Shown piece by piece: positions 8,714 through 17,171 of a stretch of DNA of 64,000 nucleotides (position 1 is its first letter; each line of letters starts with the position of its first letter). Source of the DNA: an uncultured Sterolibacterium sp. (lineage in GTDB: Bacteria > Pseudomonadota > Gammaproteobacteria > Burkholderiales > Rhodocyclaceae); NCBI GenBank assembly GCA_903904605.1, contig CAIVDC010000086.1, positions 1 through 64,000 of the forward strand, read 5' to 3'. The position numbers and the translations under genes were made by a program. A model generated the notes under the pieces. It was not told the DNA's origin. It ran no database searches and saw nothing but the letters and a program-made list of their open reading frames with translations.

Positions 8714-9964
8714 CTAATACTTCCGCGCATCCTCGATCACCTTGCCGTCATTGGGCAGGCTGCCTGCGGGGACAATGCTCACCTCGCCGCGCAACTTGGT
8801 GACGGCGCGAATGCTGGCAGCGATCGCCTTTGCCGACGTTTCGCCCTCCTTCGCATCGATGACTGAGCAATAAAGCGTCATCCGGTCGTTGCCGTCGGGG
8901 TTGCTGACGACCAGTCTCGCCCTATCCACAGCGGGGTGGCGCTTCACCACTTCGGCCACCTGCTCGGGATGGATGAACATGCCCTTGAACTTGGTCGTCT
9001 GGTCGGCGCGCCCCAGCCAACCCTTGATGCGCGTATTGGTACGGCCGCAGGGAGACAGGCCGGGCAGCACGGCGGACATGTCGCCGGTGCCGAAACGGAT
9101 CAGCGGATAGTCAGGGTTGAAACTGGTGATCACGACTTCGCCGACCTCGCCTTCGGGGACGGGGTCCCCCGTGCCCGGCCGGACGATCTCGAGGATCAGC
9201 TCTTCGTCCAGCACCAGGCCTTCGCCTGCCTCGGTCTCGTAGGCGATCAGGCCCAGGTCGGCGGTGCCGTAGGCCTGGAAACAGGCGATGCCGCGCTCGG
9301 CGAACAGGCTTCTCTGCCCTGGTAACAGCGCTTCTCCGGAGACCAGGGCCTTTTTCAGGGAATTCAGGTCGATGCTCCGTTGATCGGCCTTCTCCAGGAT
9401 GATCTTCAGAAAGGAAGGTGTGCCGACATAGGCGCACGGCCTGAGATCATTGATCGCGTCGACTTGCATCTCGGTCTGGCCGGTGCCGGCGGGAAATACG
9501 CAGCAGCCGATACTTTGCGCCGCGCCCTCGAACATAAAGCCTGCGGGCGTGAAGTGGTAGGAAAAGGTGTTGTGGACCAGATCGCCGGCGCGAAAGCCCG
9601 CGGCGTGAAGCGAGCGGGCGAAGCGCCACCAGTCGGCGCCGCGGCCTTCGGGATCGTAGATCGGGCCGGGCGAAGCAAAGATGCGGCCGAACCGGAGATC
9701 AGGCGAGGCCAGGGGCGTAGCGGTAAGGCCGCCGAACGGCTTGTGCTGCTTCTGCAATTCAATCAGCGCGTGCTTCCTCAACACCGGCAGCCGCGACAGT
9801 GCGGCACGGGAATTCACCGTCCGCGCATCGACCTTCGCCAGTGCCTCGGCAAAATAGGGCGAACTGGCCTGGGCATGTGCGATCTGCTGCGGCAGGCGGG
9901 TCAGGATCTCGCGCTCACGCTCGCTAGGGTCGCGGGTTTCCAGTACATCGTAGTGCATCGACAT
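8714..9964 (-). CDS. phenylacetate-CoA-ligase-family adenylate-forming enzyme
   Basis: 416 residues, last gene of the transporter operon. The length and the C-terminal block (FGTGDMSAVLPG...RIKGWLGRADQTTKFKGMFIHPEQV) match PaaK-like ligases, and AYGTADLG near 231-238 is the A5-like motif. The expected P-loop (S/T)SGTTGxP is replaced by FASPGPIYDPE around residues 96-106. That is a marked departure from canonical PaaK and is probably shared by a transporter-linked subfamily. Its role would be activation of a carboxylic acid, perhaps aromatic, to a CoA thioester using ATP. Start ATG 9964 has GGAG about 9 nt upstream; ATG 9958 two codons later is an alternative. The frame continues far upstream inside livF, which is a shadow. 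Confidence 0.8.
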   Translation of the reverse strand: MSMHYDVLETRDPSEREREILTRLPQQIAHAQASSPYFAEALAKVDARTVNSRAALSRLPVLRKHALIELQKQHKPFGGLTATPLASPDLRFGRIFASPGPIYDPEGRGADWWRFARSLHAAGFRAGDLVHNTFSYHFTPAGFMFEGAAQSIGCCVFPAGTGQTEMQVDAINDLRPCAYVGTPSFLKIILEKADQRSIDLNSLKKALVSGEALLPGQRSLFAERGIACFQAYGTADLGLIAYETEAGEGLVLDEELILEIVRPGTGDPVPEGEVGEVVITSFNPDYPLIRFGTGDMSAVLPGLSPCGRTNTRIKGWLGRADQTTKFKGMFIHPEQVAEVVKRHPAVDRARLVVSNPDGNDRMTLYCSVIDAKEGETSAKAIAASIRAVTKLRGEVSIVPAGSLPNDGKVIEDARKY

Positions 9965-9993
9965 GACAGAACTCCGATCGGGATCGAATTGCC

Positions 9994-10842
9994 TCAGGCC
10001 AGCCAGCGTTTTCTGCGCCGGTAATGTTTGACGTCGCGGAAGCTCTTGCGTCCCGACGTGGACAGCCCGAGATAGAACTCCTTGACGTCTTCGTTGGCGG
10101 AGAGCTCGCGGGCTTCGCCTTCCATGACGACCCTCCCGTTTTCCAGGATATAACCCAGGTCGGCATAACGCAGCGCGACCATGGTGTTCTGTTCGGCCAG
10201 CAGGAAACTCACCTTCTCGCGCACATTCAGATCGTGCACGATCTCGAAGATCTCCTCGACGATCTGCGGCGCCAGGCCCATCGAGGGCTCGTCGAGCAGG
10301 ATCATGGCCGGCTTGGCCATCAGGGCCCGGCCGATCGCGGTCATCTGCTGCTCGCCGCCCGAGGTATAGCCGGCTTGCGCCGAGCGGCGCATCTTCAGGC
10401 GGGGAAAATAATGATAAACGAGCTCCAGGCTTGCCTTGAGCTCGCCCCGGGGAATGTCGCGGGTATAGGCGCCGGTCAGGAGATTTTCCTCCACGGTCAG
10501 ATGGCCGAAGCAATGCCGGCCCTCCATCACCTGGACCATGCCCCGCTTGACCAGTTCGTTGGGCGTGAGCCGATCGACGCGCTCGCCGCGAAATTCGACC
10601 GAACCCTTGGTGATCTCGCCGCGTTCGCCATGGAGCAGGGTCGAGATGGCCTTCAGGGTCGTGCTCTTCCCGGCGCCATTGGCACCGAGAAGCGCCACGA
10701 TCTTGCCTTCGGGCACGTCGAGCGAGACCCCCTTCAAGACCAGAATCACGTGGTCGTAAATCACTTCCACGTTATTCACGGACAAGTAGGCCTTGGCAGC
10801 GGCCGGCGCCGGGACAGTATTGCTTGCGGTTTGCGCTGTCAT
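9994..10842 (-). CDS. livF: Liv-type ABC transporter ATP-binding protein (LivF)
   Basis: 282 residues. It has Walker A GANGAGKST (53-61), a signature loop TSGGEQQM near 160 rather than the more common LSGGQQQ, Walker B MILLDEPSMGL, and the H-loop replaced by Q in LLAEQNT. The Q-for-H change is normal in LivF. It energises uptake by the LivHM membrane pair together with LivG, at the inner face of the cytoplasmic membrane. The basic C-terminal extension (KSFRDVKHYRRRKRWLA) is longer than in classical LivF. It lies between the ligase gene (29 nt away) and the binding protein gene (50 nt). Confidence 0.92.
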   Translation of the reverse strand: MTAQTASNTVPAPAAAKAYLSVNNVEVIYDHVILVLKGVSLDVPEGKIVALLGANGAGKSTTLKAISTLLHGERGEITKGSVEFRGERVDRLTPNELVKRGMVQVMEGRHCFGHLTVEENLLTGAYTRDIPRGELKASLELVYHYFPRLKMRRSAQAGYTSGGEQQMTAIGRALMAKPAMILLDEPSMGLAPQIVEEIFEIVHDLNVREKVSFLLAEQNTMVALRYADLGYILENGRVVMEGEARELSANEDVKEFYLGLSTSGRKSFRDVKHYRRRKRWLA

Positions 10843-10892
10843 GTCTTCACCGAATGAAGGCCCTCGCCGCTAGGGAGAGGGCCGGAAGACAA

Positions 10893-12203
10893 TCAGCCTT
10901 CCTTCGAACAATCGCGCGGCGTGATCTTCTTTTCCGCCGCGTACTTGGCGGCAGACTCTTCGACCATCTTGCGGATCATGGCCTTGTCGCCGGTGAGCCA
11001 GTTCGGCGAGATCGATTTCCACTTGGCGCCGTCCCATTGCTGCACCTTGGTGGCGCCGGAGCCTTCATGATCGAGGCAGCTGGTCTTGACCGTCGGCATC
11101 ATGCCGACCGCACCCAGCGCCTTCAGCCTGGCATCATCGACATTGAGGTTCTCGAAACCCCAGCGCACTTGCTCGGAGGTCATCACCTTGCCCTTGCCGA
11201 ACTTATCCTGCGCACGCCGGATCGCCTCGACCCAGAGGACGGCCGCGGTGATGCCGCGCATGTGATAGACGGAACCGATGCGCGCCTTGTCCTCGAGGTT
11301 GCCCTTGCCGGCGCCATAGACCTTTTTCCTGATCTCGTCGAGCAGCGGATAATTGCCCGGGGTATTGAAGGTCATCGTGGTGTAGCCCTTGGCGGCGGCG
11401 CCGGCGGGGATCACGTCCTCTTCCGAGCCGGCCCACCACACGCCGAGAATCTTCTCGCGCGGAAAACCGTTGCGCTGCGCACTCTTCAGGGCAGTGGCGT
11501 TCATCACGCCCCAGCCCCACAGGATCACGTAGTCCGGCTTGGCCTGACGGATCTGCAGCCACTGCGCCTGCTGTTCGAGACCCGGATGCGCGACCGGGAT
11601 CTTGATCAGCTCAAAACCGAGCTGCTTGGCGAAAGCTTCGAACACCGGTATGGGCTCCTTGCCGAAGGCGGAGTCGTGATACAGATGCACGATCTTCTTG
11701 CCCTTCAGCTTGTCCAATCCGCCGGCCTTTTCGCCCAGATACTTGATCATTGCCGCCGCCTGGCTCCAGTAGCTGGTGATCAGGGGAAAGACGTAGGGGA
11801 AAACGCGGCCGTCGGCGGCATCGGAACGGCCATAGCCGAGCGTCGTCATCGGGATCTTGTCCTGGCCGACGCGATCGAGCAGTCCATAGGCGATGCCCGT
11901 CGATAACGGTTCGACCAGGGACATGCCGCCGTGGGCCTTCTTCAGTCGCTCGTAGCATTCGACGCCGCGGGTGGCGTTGTACTCCGTTTCGCACTCTTCC
12001 CAGATCAGTTTGACGCCGTTGATGCCGCCGTTCATGTTGACCAGCGTCATGTAGTCGATGGCCCCGCCGAAGAAGCCCGAACCGCCTGCTGCGTAGGGAC
12101 CGACGCGATAGTCGATCGCCGGGATGAATTGTTCCTGCGCGTAGGCGGAACAGGCCGCGGCTGCAAGAGCCAGTACTGCCAAGACTGTTTTTATGTAGTT
12201 CAT
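10893..12203 (-). CDS. ABC transporter periplasmic substrate-binding protein (Peripla_BP_6)
   Basis: 436 residues with an N-terminal Sec signal peptide cleaved near AYAQE (residues 1-22). A type I periplasmic binding fold of the LivJ/HBAAP family follows: GAIDYMTLVNMNGGINGVKLIWEECETEYN and later PDYVILWGWG. ATG 12203 is fixed by a strong AGGAGG 8 nt upstream (12211-12216 on the plus strand). The long in-frame extension upstream to 12920 runs through livM. It captures the solute for LivHMGF. Being flanked by two CoA ligases, the ligand is likely a carboxylate such as an aromatic or branched acid rather than an amino acid, which is inference. Confidence 0.92.
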   Translation of the reverse strand: MNYIKTVLAVLALAAAACSAYAQEQFIPAIDYRVGPYAAGGSGFFGGAIDYMTLVNMNGGINGVKLIWEECETEYNATRGVECYERLKKAHGGMSLVEPLSTGIAYGLLDRVGQDKIPMTTLGYGRSDAADGRVFPYVFPLITSYWSQAAAMIKYLGEKAGGLDKLKGKKIVHLYHDSAFGKEPIPVFEAFAKQLGFELIKIPVAHPGLEQQAQWLQIRQAKPDYVILWGWGVMNATALKSAQRNGFPREKILGVWWAGSEEDVIPAGAAAKGYTTMTFNTPGNYPLLDEIRKKVYGAGKGNLEDKARIGSVYHMRGITAAVLWVEAIRRAQDKFGKGKVMTSEQVRWGFENLNVDDARLKALGAVGMMPTVKTSCLDHEGSGATKVQQWDGAKWKSISPNWLTGDKAMIRKMVEESAAKYAAEKKITPRDCSKEG

Positions 12204-12280
12204 TTTGTCGCCTCCTATGTTTAAGACCAGATCACTGCTGTTTTCAGATGCCGCCCAAAGGCCGTTCCCCCATTCATGCT

Positions 12281-13372
12281 TCAATGCGGGAAAGGCCAAA
12301 GCCGAAGTTTCTCCTTGCCGATCTGCCACAGCCTGGCCAGGCCGTGGGGCTCGACGATCAGGAAGAATATGATCAGGCTGCCGAACACCATCAACTCGAC
12401 GCTGGACGACAGGCCCGAAGGCAGATCGATCCCGGTCGCGGCCTCGGTGAAATTGAGCAACACATTCAGGTAGATCGGCAGCAGGACAATGAAGGCCGCG
12501 CCGAGAAAGGACCCGAGAATGCTGCCGGCCCCTCCTATGATCACCATGAACAGGATGCGGAACGACAGGTCGAGGTTGAAGCCTTCGGGCTCCACGGTGC
12601 CGAGGTAGGCATAGGCGAAGAGGGCGCCGGCGACGCCGCAATAGAAGGAACTGACGGCGAAGGCCATCAGCTTGGTGCGAATCGGCCTGAAGCCGATCAC
12701 CTCGGCCGCCATGTCCATGTCGCGGATCGCCATCCAGGACCGGCCGATATTGCTGCGCACCATGTTCTTCGCCAGCAGCGCCATCACCGAAACCACGGCC
12801 AGCACGAACAGATACTTGCTCATCGAACTCTGAAACGTGTAGCCGAGAATCACGATCTTCTGCGCGCTGATCACGCCGGAGGAACTGTAGTTGGTGAACC
12901 AGCCGACCTTGGTCAGGCACCAGACGATGAAGAACTGCGTCGCCAGGGTCGCCGCCGCCAGATAGAAACCCCGGATGCGCAGGCTGGGCAGGCCGAACAC
13001 GATGCCAACCGCCGCCGCGCAGAGGCCGCCGAGCATGAAGGCGACCAGGATGGGCATGCCTTCGATGCGCAGCATGAAGTTGTACGAGGCGAACGCCCCG
13101 ACCGCCATGAAGGCGGCGGTGCCGAGCGAGAGCTGGCCAGCGTAACCGGTGAGGATGTTCAAGCCCAGCGCGGCGAGCGAAAAGATCAGGAAAGGGGTGA
13201 GGATGGCGGTGAAGGTATAGTTGGACACGATGCCCAGCGAAGCGAGGAGCGGCACCCCGAGAAAGGCGAAGGCCAGGATGAAGGCGAATACTATCCTGTC
13301 CTGCCGGATCGGAAAGATCCGGCTGTCTTCCTCGTAAGTCGCCTTGAACTGGCCCGCTTCCCTGTAGAACAT
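12281..13372 (-). CDS. livM: Liv-type ABC transporter permease (LivM)
   Basis: 363 residues, polytopic. It has the BPD_transp_2 family motif AALGLNILTGYAGQLSLGTAAFMAVGAF and the cytoplasmic EAA-like stretch VRSNIGRSWMAIRDMDMAAEVIGF followed by further membrane helices to LIVEPHGLARLW. It begins MFYREAGQFKATYEED at ATG 13372 with AGGAAAAG just upstream. It forms the transmembrane channel with LivH. The spacing of 11 nt to livH and the order livG-livH-livM-binding protein-livF fit one transcript. The 77 nt between livM and the binding protein gene hold that gene's ribosome binding site and no visible terminator. Confidence 0.92.
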   Translation of the reverse strand: MFYREAGQFKATYEEDSRIFPIRQDRIVFAFILAFAFLGVPLLASLGIVSNYTFTAILTPFLIFSLAALGLNILTGYAGQLSLGTAAFMAVGAFASYNFMLRIEGMPILVAFMLGGLCAAAVGIVFGLPSLRIRGFYLAAATLATQFFIVWCLTKVGWFTNYSSSGVISAQKIVILGYTFQSSMSKYLFVLAVVSVMALLAKNMVRSNIGRSWMAIRDMDMAAEVIGFRPIRTKLMAFAVSSFYCGVAGALFAYAYLGTVEPEGFNLDLSFRILFMVIIGGAGSILGSFLGAAFIVLLPIYLNVLLNFTEAATGIDLPSGLSSSVELMVFGSLIIFFLIVEPHGLARLWQIGKEKLRLWPFPH

Positions 13373-13383
13373 TCTTTTCCTCG

Positions 13384-14277
13384 CTAGATGCGGCGAATGA
13401 TTTTTTCGCCGAAGAGCCCTTCTGGCCTGACGAGCAGGAAGAGCAGCGCCAGCACGTAGGGGAACCAGCCGTCTATGCCGCCGCCCACGTAGGGTCCGAG
13501 GAACACTTCGGCCAGCTTCTCCGAAGCGCCGATGATCAGGCCGCCGACGATCGCCCCCGGAACGCTGGTGAAGCCGCCGAGGATGAGCACCGGCAGGGCC
13601 TTCAGGGCGAGGAAAGTGAGCGAGAACTGGACGCCGTTCCTCGCCCCCCAGAGCAAGCCGGAGACCAGCGCCACGAAACCGGCCACCGCCCACACCACCC
13701 CCCAGACGTGGTGGAGCGGGATGCCGACCGACAGCGCCGCCTGATGATCGTCGGCGACCGCGCGCAGCGCGCGCCCGATCTTGGTCTTCGAAAAGAATAT
13801 CGCCAGGGCCGCCACCATCGCGGCGGCGATGGCCGCCGCGATCAGGTCGAACTGCGATATGGCCATGTTGGCGTGATCGAGCAGCCACTCCAGCGGCACA
13901 TCGTCTATGCCCAGGTCCAGCCCGCGCACATTGGCACCCCAGATCGCCTGGGCCAAGCCCTCGATGAAGAAGGACAGGCCTATGGTGGCCATGAACAGGG
14001 TGATCTCGGGCTGCGCCACCAGGGGCCGCAGCACGATGCGCTCAGTCACCAGGCCCAGCACCACCATCACCGCCATGGTCAGCGGCACCGCGACCCAGAG
14101 GGACAGTCCGAGATCGTGCAGGCCCACCGCCGTCAGGGCGGCGAAAAACACCATCGCGCCCTGGGCGAAGTTGAACACCCCGGAGGCCTTGTAGATCAGC
14201 ACATAGCCCAGCGCCACCAGGGAGTACATCACGCCCGAGAGCAGGCCGGCGATGAGGACTTCGAAAAAGAACTGCAT
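13384..14277 (-). CDS. livH: Liv-type ABC transporter permease (LivH)
   Basis: 297 residues, polytopic. The N-terminus MQFFFEVLIAGLLSGVMYSLVALGYVLIYKASGVFNFAQG is the LivH signature, with the later SKTKIGRALRAVADDHQAALSVGI coupling loop that docks on the ATPases. ATG 14277 was chosen because the family conserves this start; the in-frame extension to 14346 only reads into livG. The start is separated from the livG stop by a single base (14279-14281 is the stop), consistent with translational coupling. It forms a heterodimer with LivM in the cytoplasmic membrane. Confidence 0.93.
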   Translation of the reverse strand: MQFFFEVLIAGLLSGVMYSLVALGYVLIYKASGVFNFAQGAMVFFAALTAVGLHDLGLSLWVAVPLTMAVMVVLGLVTERIVLRPLVAQPEITLFMATIGLSFFIEGLAQAIWGANVRGLDLGIDDVPLEWLLDHANMAISQFDLIAAAIAAAMVAALAIFFSKTKIGRALRAVADDHQAALSVGIPLHHVWGVVWAVAGFVALVSGLLWGARNGVQFSLTFLALKALPVLILGGFTSVPGAIVGGLIIGASEKLAEVFLGPYVGGGIDGWFPYVLALLFLLVRPEGLFGEKIIRRI

Positions 14278-14278
14278 C

Positions 14279-15061
14279 TCAGTGGGCGACGCCCAGATAG
14301 GCGTCGATGACATCCTGGTTGGCACGCACTTCGTCGGGCGTCCCATCGGCGATCTTCTTGCCGTAATCGAGCACCACGACCCGGTCGGAAATGTCCATCA
14401 CCACGCCCATGTCATGCTCGATCAGGACGATGGTGGTGCCCAATTGGTCATTGACGTCGAGGATGAAGCGGCACATGTCCTGCTTCTCCTCGACGTTCAT
14501 GCCGGCCATCGGTTCGTCCAGGAGCAGGATAGCCGGCTCGGCGGCGAGCGCCCGGCCCAGTTCCACCCGCTTTTGCAGGCCGTAGGGCAGGCGCCCCACC
14601 GGGGTCTTGCGGATGTGTTGGATCTCCAGGAAATCGATGATTTCCTCGGCTTTCTTCCTGTGCGCGATCTCCTCGCGCTGGGCCGGTCCCCAGTAGAGGG
14701 CATCGAGCAGGAAATTCGAGCGCATCTTGAGATTGCGCCCGGTCATGATGTTGTCGAGCACGCTCATGCCCTTGAACAGCGCGATGTTCTGGAAAGTGCG
14801 GGCAATCCCGCTCTTCGCCGATTCGTAGGTGTTCATCCCACGCCGGGCCTTGCCGCGGAAAACGATTTCCCCTTGCTGCGGGTGGTAGACGCCGTTGATG
14901 ACATTGAGCATGGAACTCTTGCCGGCGCCATTGGGGCCGATGATCGCCCGGATCTCGTGTTCCTTCACGTCGAAGCCGATGCGGGTGAGCGCGTTCACGC
15001 CGCCGAAGGAAAGGGAAATATTGGTGAAGCTCAGGATGACCTCGCCGATTCGCTTCGTCAT
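14279..15061 (-). CDS. livG: Liv-type ABC transporter ATP-binding protein (LivG)
   Basis: 260 residues. It has Walker A GPNGAGKSS (42-50), GIARTFQNIALF Q-loop, LPYGLQKRVELGRAL as signature region (LivG proteins typically have LSYGQQRRLEIARAL), Walker B AILLLDEPMAGMN and IEHDMGVVM with the switch histidine. It is the second ATPase of the LivFGHM importer. ATG 15061 begins MTKRIGEVIL. It lies 4 nt downstream of the acyl-CoA synthetase stop, so the ligase and transporter are cotranscribed. Confidence 0.93.
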   Translation of the reverse strand: MTKRIGEVILSFTNISLSFGGVNALTRIGFDVKEHEIRAIIGPNGAGKSSMLNVINGVYHPQQGEIVFRGKARRGMNTYESAKSGIARTFQNIALFKGMSVLDNIMTGRNLKMRSNFLLDALYWGPAQREEIAHRKKAEEIIDFLEIQHIRKTPVGRLPYGLQKRVELGRALAAEPAILLLDEPMAGMNVEEKQDMCRFILDVNDQLGTTIVLIEHDMGVVMDISDRVVVLDYGKKIADGTPDEVRANQDVIDAYLGVAH

Positions 15062-15065
15062 GAGT

Positions 15066-17042
15066 TCAGGCCGCCTTCCTCTGCGCCTGCGCCGGAAAAA
15101 CCCGGGCATCCATGATGGCCAGGTCGGCGCTGACCATGCCGCTGCGCCCGTCCTCGAACTTGACCTGGGTCTCGATGAACTGCGAGTCATTGTCGGAATA
15201 TAGGGCTTCGATCAGCACCGCGTATTTCTCCGCGACGAAAGCCCGCCGCACTTTTCTCGTCCGGGTCAGCTCGTCGTCGTCGGGATCGAGCTCCTTGTGC
15301 AGGATCAGGAAGCGGTGCACCTGCGAAGGGCAGAGCATGGGATCCTGCGCCAGTTCGGCATTGGCCTTCTCGATGCATTCCCGGATCAGTTCATACACTG
15401 GCTTCTTCTGCGCCAGGTCGGTGTAACCGGAGTAGGAAATACTGCGGCGCTCGGCCCAGTTGCCGACCGCACCCATGTCGATGTTGATGAAAGCGCAGAC
15501 CATTTCCCGCCCGTGCCCGAAGGCCACCGCCTCCTTGATGAAGGAGAAGAACTTCAGCTTGTTCTCGATATAGTTCGGCGCGAACATGGCGCCGCCGGCC
15601 GTCTTGCCGACATCCTTGGCGCGATCGATGATCTTGAGATGGCCGTCCTCGTCGAAGAAGCCTGCATCCCCGGTATGGAAATAGCCCTCGGCGTCGATGG
15701 CCTCGGCGGTGTCGGCCGGCCGCTTGTAGTATTCCTTGAGCAGCATCTTCCCCTTCACCAGAACCTCGCCGTTTTCGGCTATCCTGACCTCGACGCCCGG
15801 TGCCGGCTTGCCGACGCTGTCGAACTTGATTTCGCCGTCGGGCTGGAGACAGACGGCGGCGCAGGTTTCCGTCGAGCCGTAGAGCTGCTTCAGATTGACG
15901 CCGATCGAGCGGTAGAAGCGGAAGAGATCGGGGCCGATGGCGGCGCCCGCAGTATAGGCGACGCGGATGCGGCTCATGCCCAGGACGTTGCGCAGCGGTC
16001 CGTAGACGAGCAAGTCGCCTGCGGCATAGAGGAACCGGTCGATGGCCGCGACGCCGGGCCTGCCGTCGAGAACCTCCGCGCCGCAGCGCCGCGCCACCGC
16101 CATGAAGTAATCGAACATGCGCCGCTTGATTCTGCCTGCGTCCTCCATGCGGATCATCACCGTCGTCAGCAGATTCTCGAACACCCGGGGCGGAGCGAAA
16201 TAATAGGTCGGTCCGATCTCGCGCAGATCGGTCATCACCGTGTCGCCGGACTCCGGACAATTGATGGTGAAGCCGGCCACCATGGCCTGGGCATAGGAGA
16301 ACAGATGGTCGCCGACCCAGGCCATGGGCAGGTAGGAAAGGATGGAGTCGGCGGGCCCGAGCCGGTCGAACTCGCAACCGCTCTTCGCCGCGGTAATGAA
16401 GGAGGAATGGGTCTGGCAGACGCCCTTCGGCTTGCCCGTCGTTCCCGACGTGTAAAGCATGACGGCGATGTCGCCAGGCTCGCCCCGACTGATCTCGCCA
16501 TCGATGAATTCAGGCTGGTTGTGGTCATGGCTGCGGCCCATCGCCATCACCTCTTCCAGGCTTTGGAGTCCGGCCTGGGTGTAGTGGCGCAGTCCGCGCG
16601 GATCGTCGTAGAGAATGTGGCCGAGAGCGGGGCACTGGCTCTTGATCTCCAGCATCTTGTCCACCTGTTCCTGGTCTTCGACGATGGCGAACCCGATCTC
16701 GGCATCCTGCAGCACGAAGGCCATCTCCGCCGCGACGGCGTCCTGATACAGGGGGACGGCAACGCCGCCCAGACACTGTGCCGCAGCCATGGCCCAATAC
16801 AGGCGGGGACGGTTATCGCCGATGACGGCCAGATTGTCGCCGCGCCGGAAGCCCAGTTCGGCCAGTCCGCATGCCAGGGCGCGGACTTCGTTCGCCACCT
16901 GCGACCAGTTCCAGGTCTGCCAGATGCCCAGATCCTTCTCGCGGGTGGCGGGCCGGGCGCCCTGCGTCCGCCCGTGATGCAGCAGAAGACGCGGAAACGT
17001 GTCGAGTCCGGCGACTTCTGGCGCAGCATTCGCTACGGACAT
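15066..17042 (-). CDS. long-chain-type acyl-CoA synthetase (AMP-forming)
   Basis: 658 residues, first gene of the seven-gene operon. It has the ANL-family P-loop YTSGTTGKPKG at 197-207, LYGSTET as the A5 motif, and YFHTGDAGFFDEDGHLKIIDRAKD as the A7/A8 hinge region. A further 150 residues include the insertion seen in FadD15/FACS-like enzymes. It activates a fatty or other long carboxylic acid to its CoA ester via an acyl-adenylate. AGGAGG-like purines lie 8 nt upstream of ATG 17042. Its association with a Liv importer and a second ligase points to catabolism of an imported acid. Chain-length preference is not readable. Confidence 0.9.
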   Translation of the reverse strand: MSVANAAPEVAGLDTFPRLLLHHGRTQGARPATREKDLGIWQTWNWSQVANEVRALACGLAELGFRRGDNLAVIGDNRPRLYWAMAAAQCLGGVAVPLYQDAVAAEMAFVLQDAEIGFAIVEDQEQVDKMLEIKSQCPALGHILYDDPRGLRHYTQAGLQSLEEVMAMGRSHDHNQPEFIDGEISRGEPGDIAVMLYTSGTTGKPKGVCQTHSSFITAAKSGCEFDRLGPADSILSYLPMAWVGDHLFSYAQAMVAGFTINCPESGDTVMTDLREIGPTYYFAPPRVFENLLTTVMIRMEDAGRIKRRMFDYFMAVARRCGAEVLDGRPGVAAIDRFLYAAGDLLVYGPLRNVLGMSRIRVAYTAGAAIGPDLFRFYRSIGVNLKQLYGSTETCAAVCLQPDGEIKFDSVGKPAPGVEVRIAENGEVLVKGKMLLKEYYKRPADTAEAIDAEGYFHTGDAGFFDEDGHLKIIDRAKDVGKTAGGAMFAPNYIENKLKFFSFIKEAVAFGHGREMVCAFINIDMGAVGNWAERRSISYSGYTDLAQKKPVYELIRECIEKANAELAQDPMLCPSQVHRFLILHKELDPDDDELTRTRKVRRAFVAEKYAVLIEALYSDNDSQFIETQVKFEDGRSGMVSADLAIMDARVFPAQAQRKAA

Positions 17043-17086
17043 CTGCGGTCCTCCTCCTGCACGGTCTCCGGGGCTGCACGCCCCAT

Positions 17087-17112
17087 CCCGCCTTTTTCGG
17101 CGGGTATATTTT
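17087..17112. other. GC hairpin CCCGCC/GGCGGG in divergent promoter region
   Basis: CCCGCC (17087-17092) and GGCGGG (17099-17104) form a 6-bp stem with a 6-nt loop, followed on the plus strand by TATATTTTT. It has the form of an intrinsic terminator for plus-strand transcription, yet no plus-strand gene precedes it. On the minus strand it would lie in the 5' leader of the acyl-CoA synthetase operon. It could block antisense readthrough, or act as a leader hairpin. Confidence 0.5.
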
Positions 17113-17171
17113 TGGTCCTGTCGGGCTTGATTCTAGCCTGATTCCCTCTGGCCGCAAGCCTGACGGGAAGC

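Noticed and set aside
12248-13387. Plus-strand open frame of 379 codons opposite livM
   Set aside because: Low-complexity Glu/His/Arg/Gln-rich translation typical of an antisense shadow of a membrane protein.
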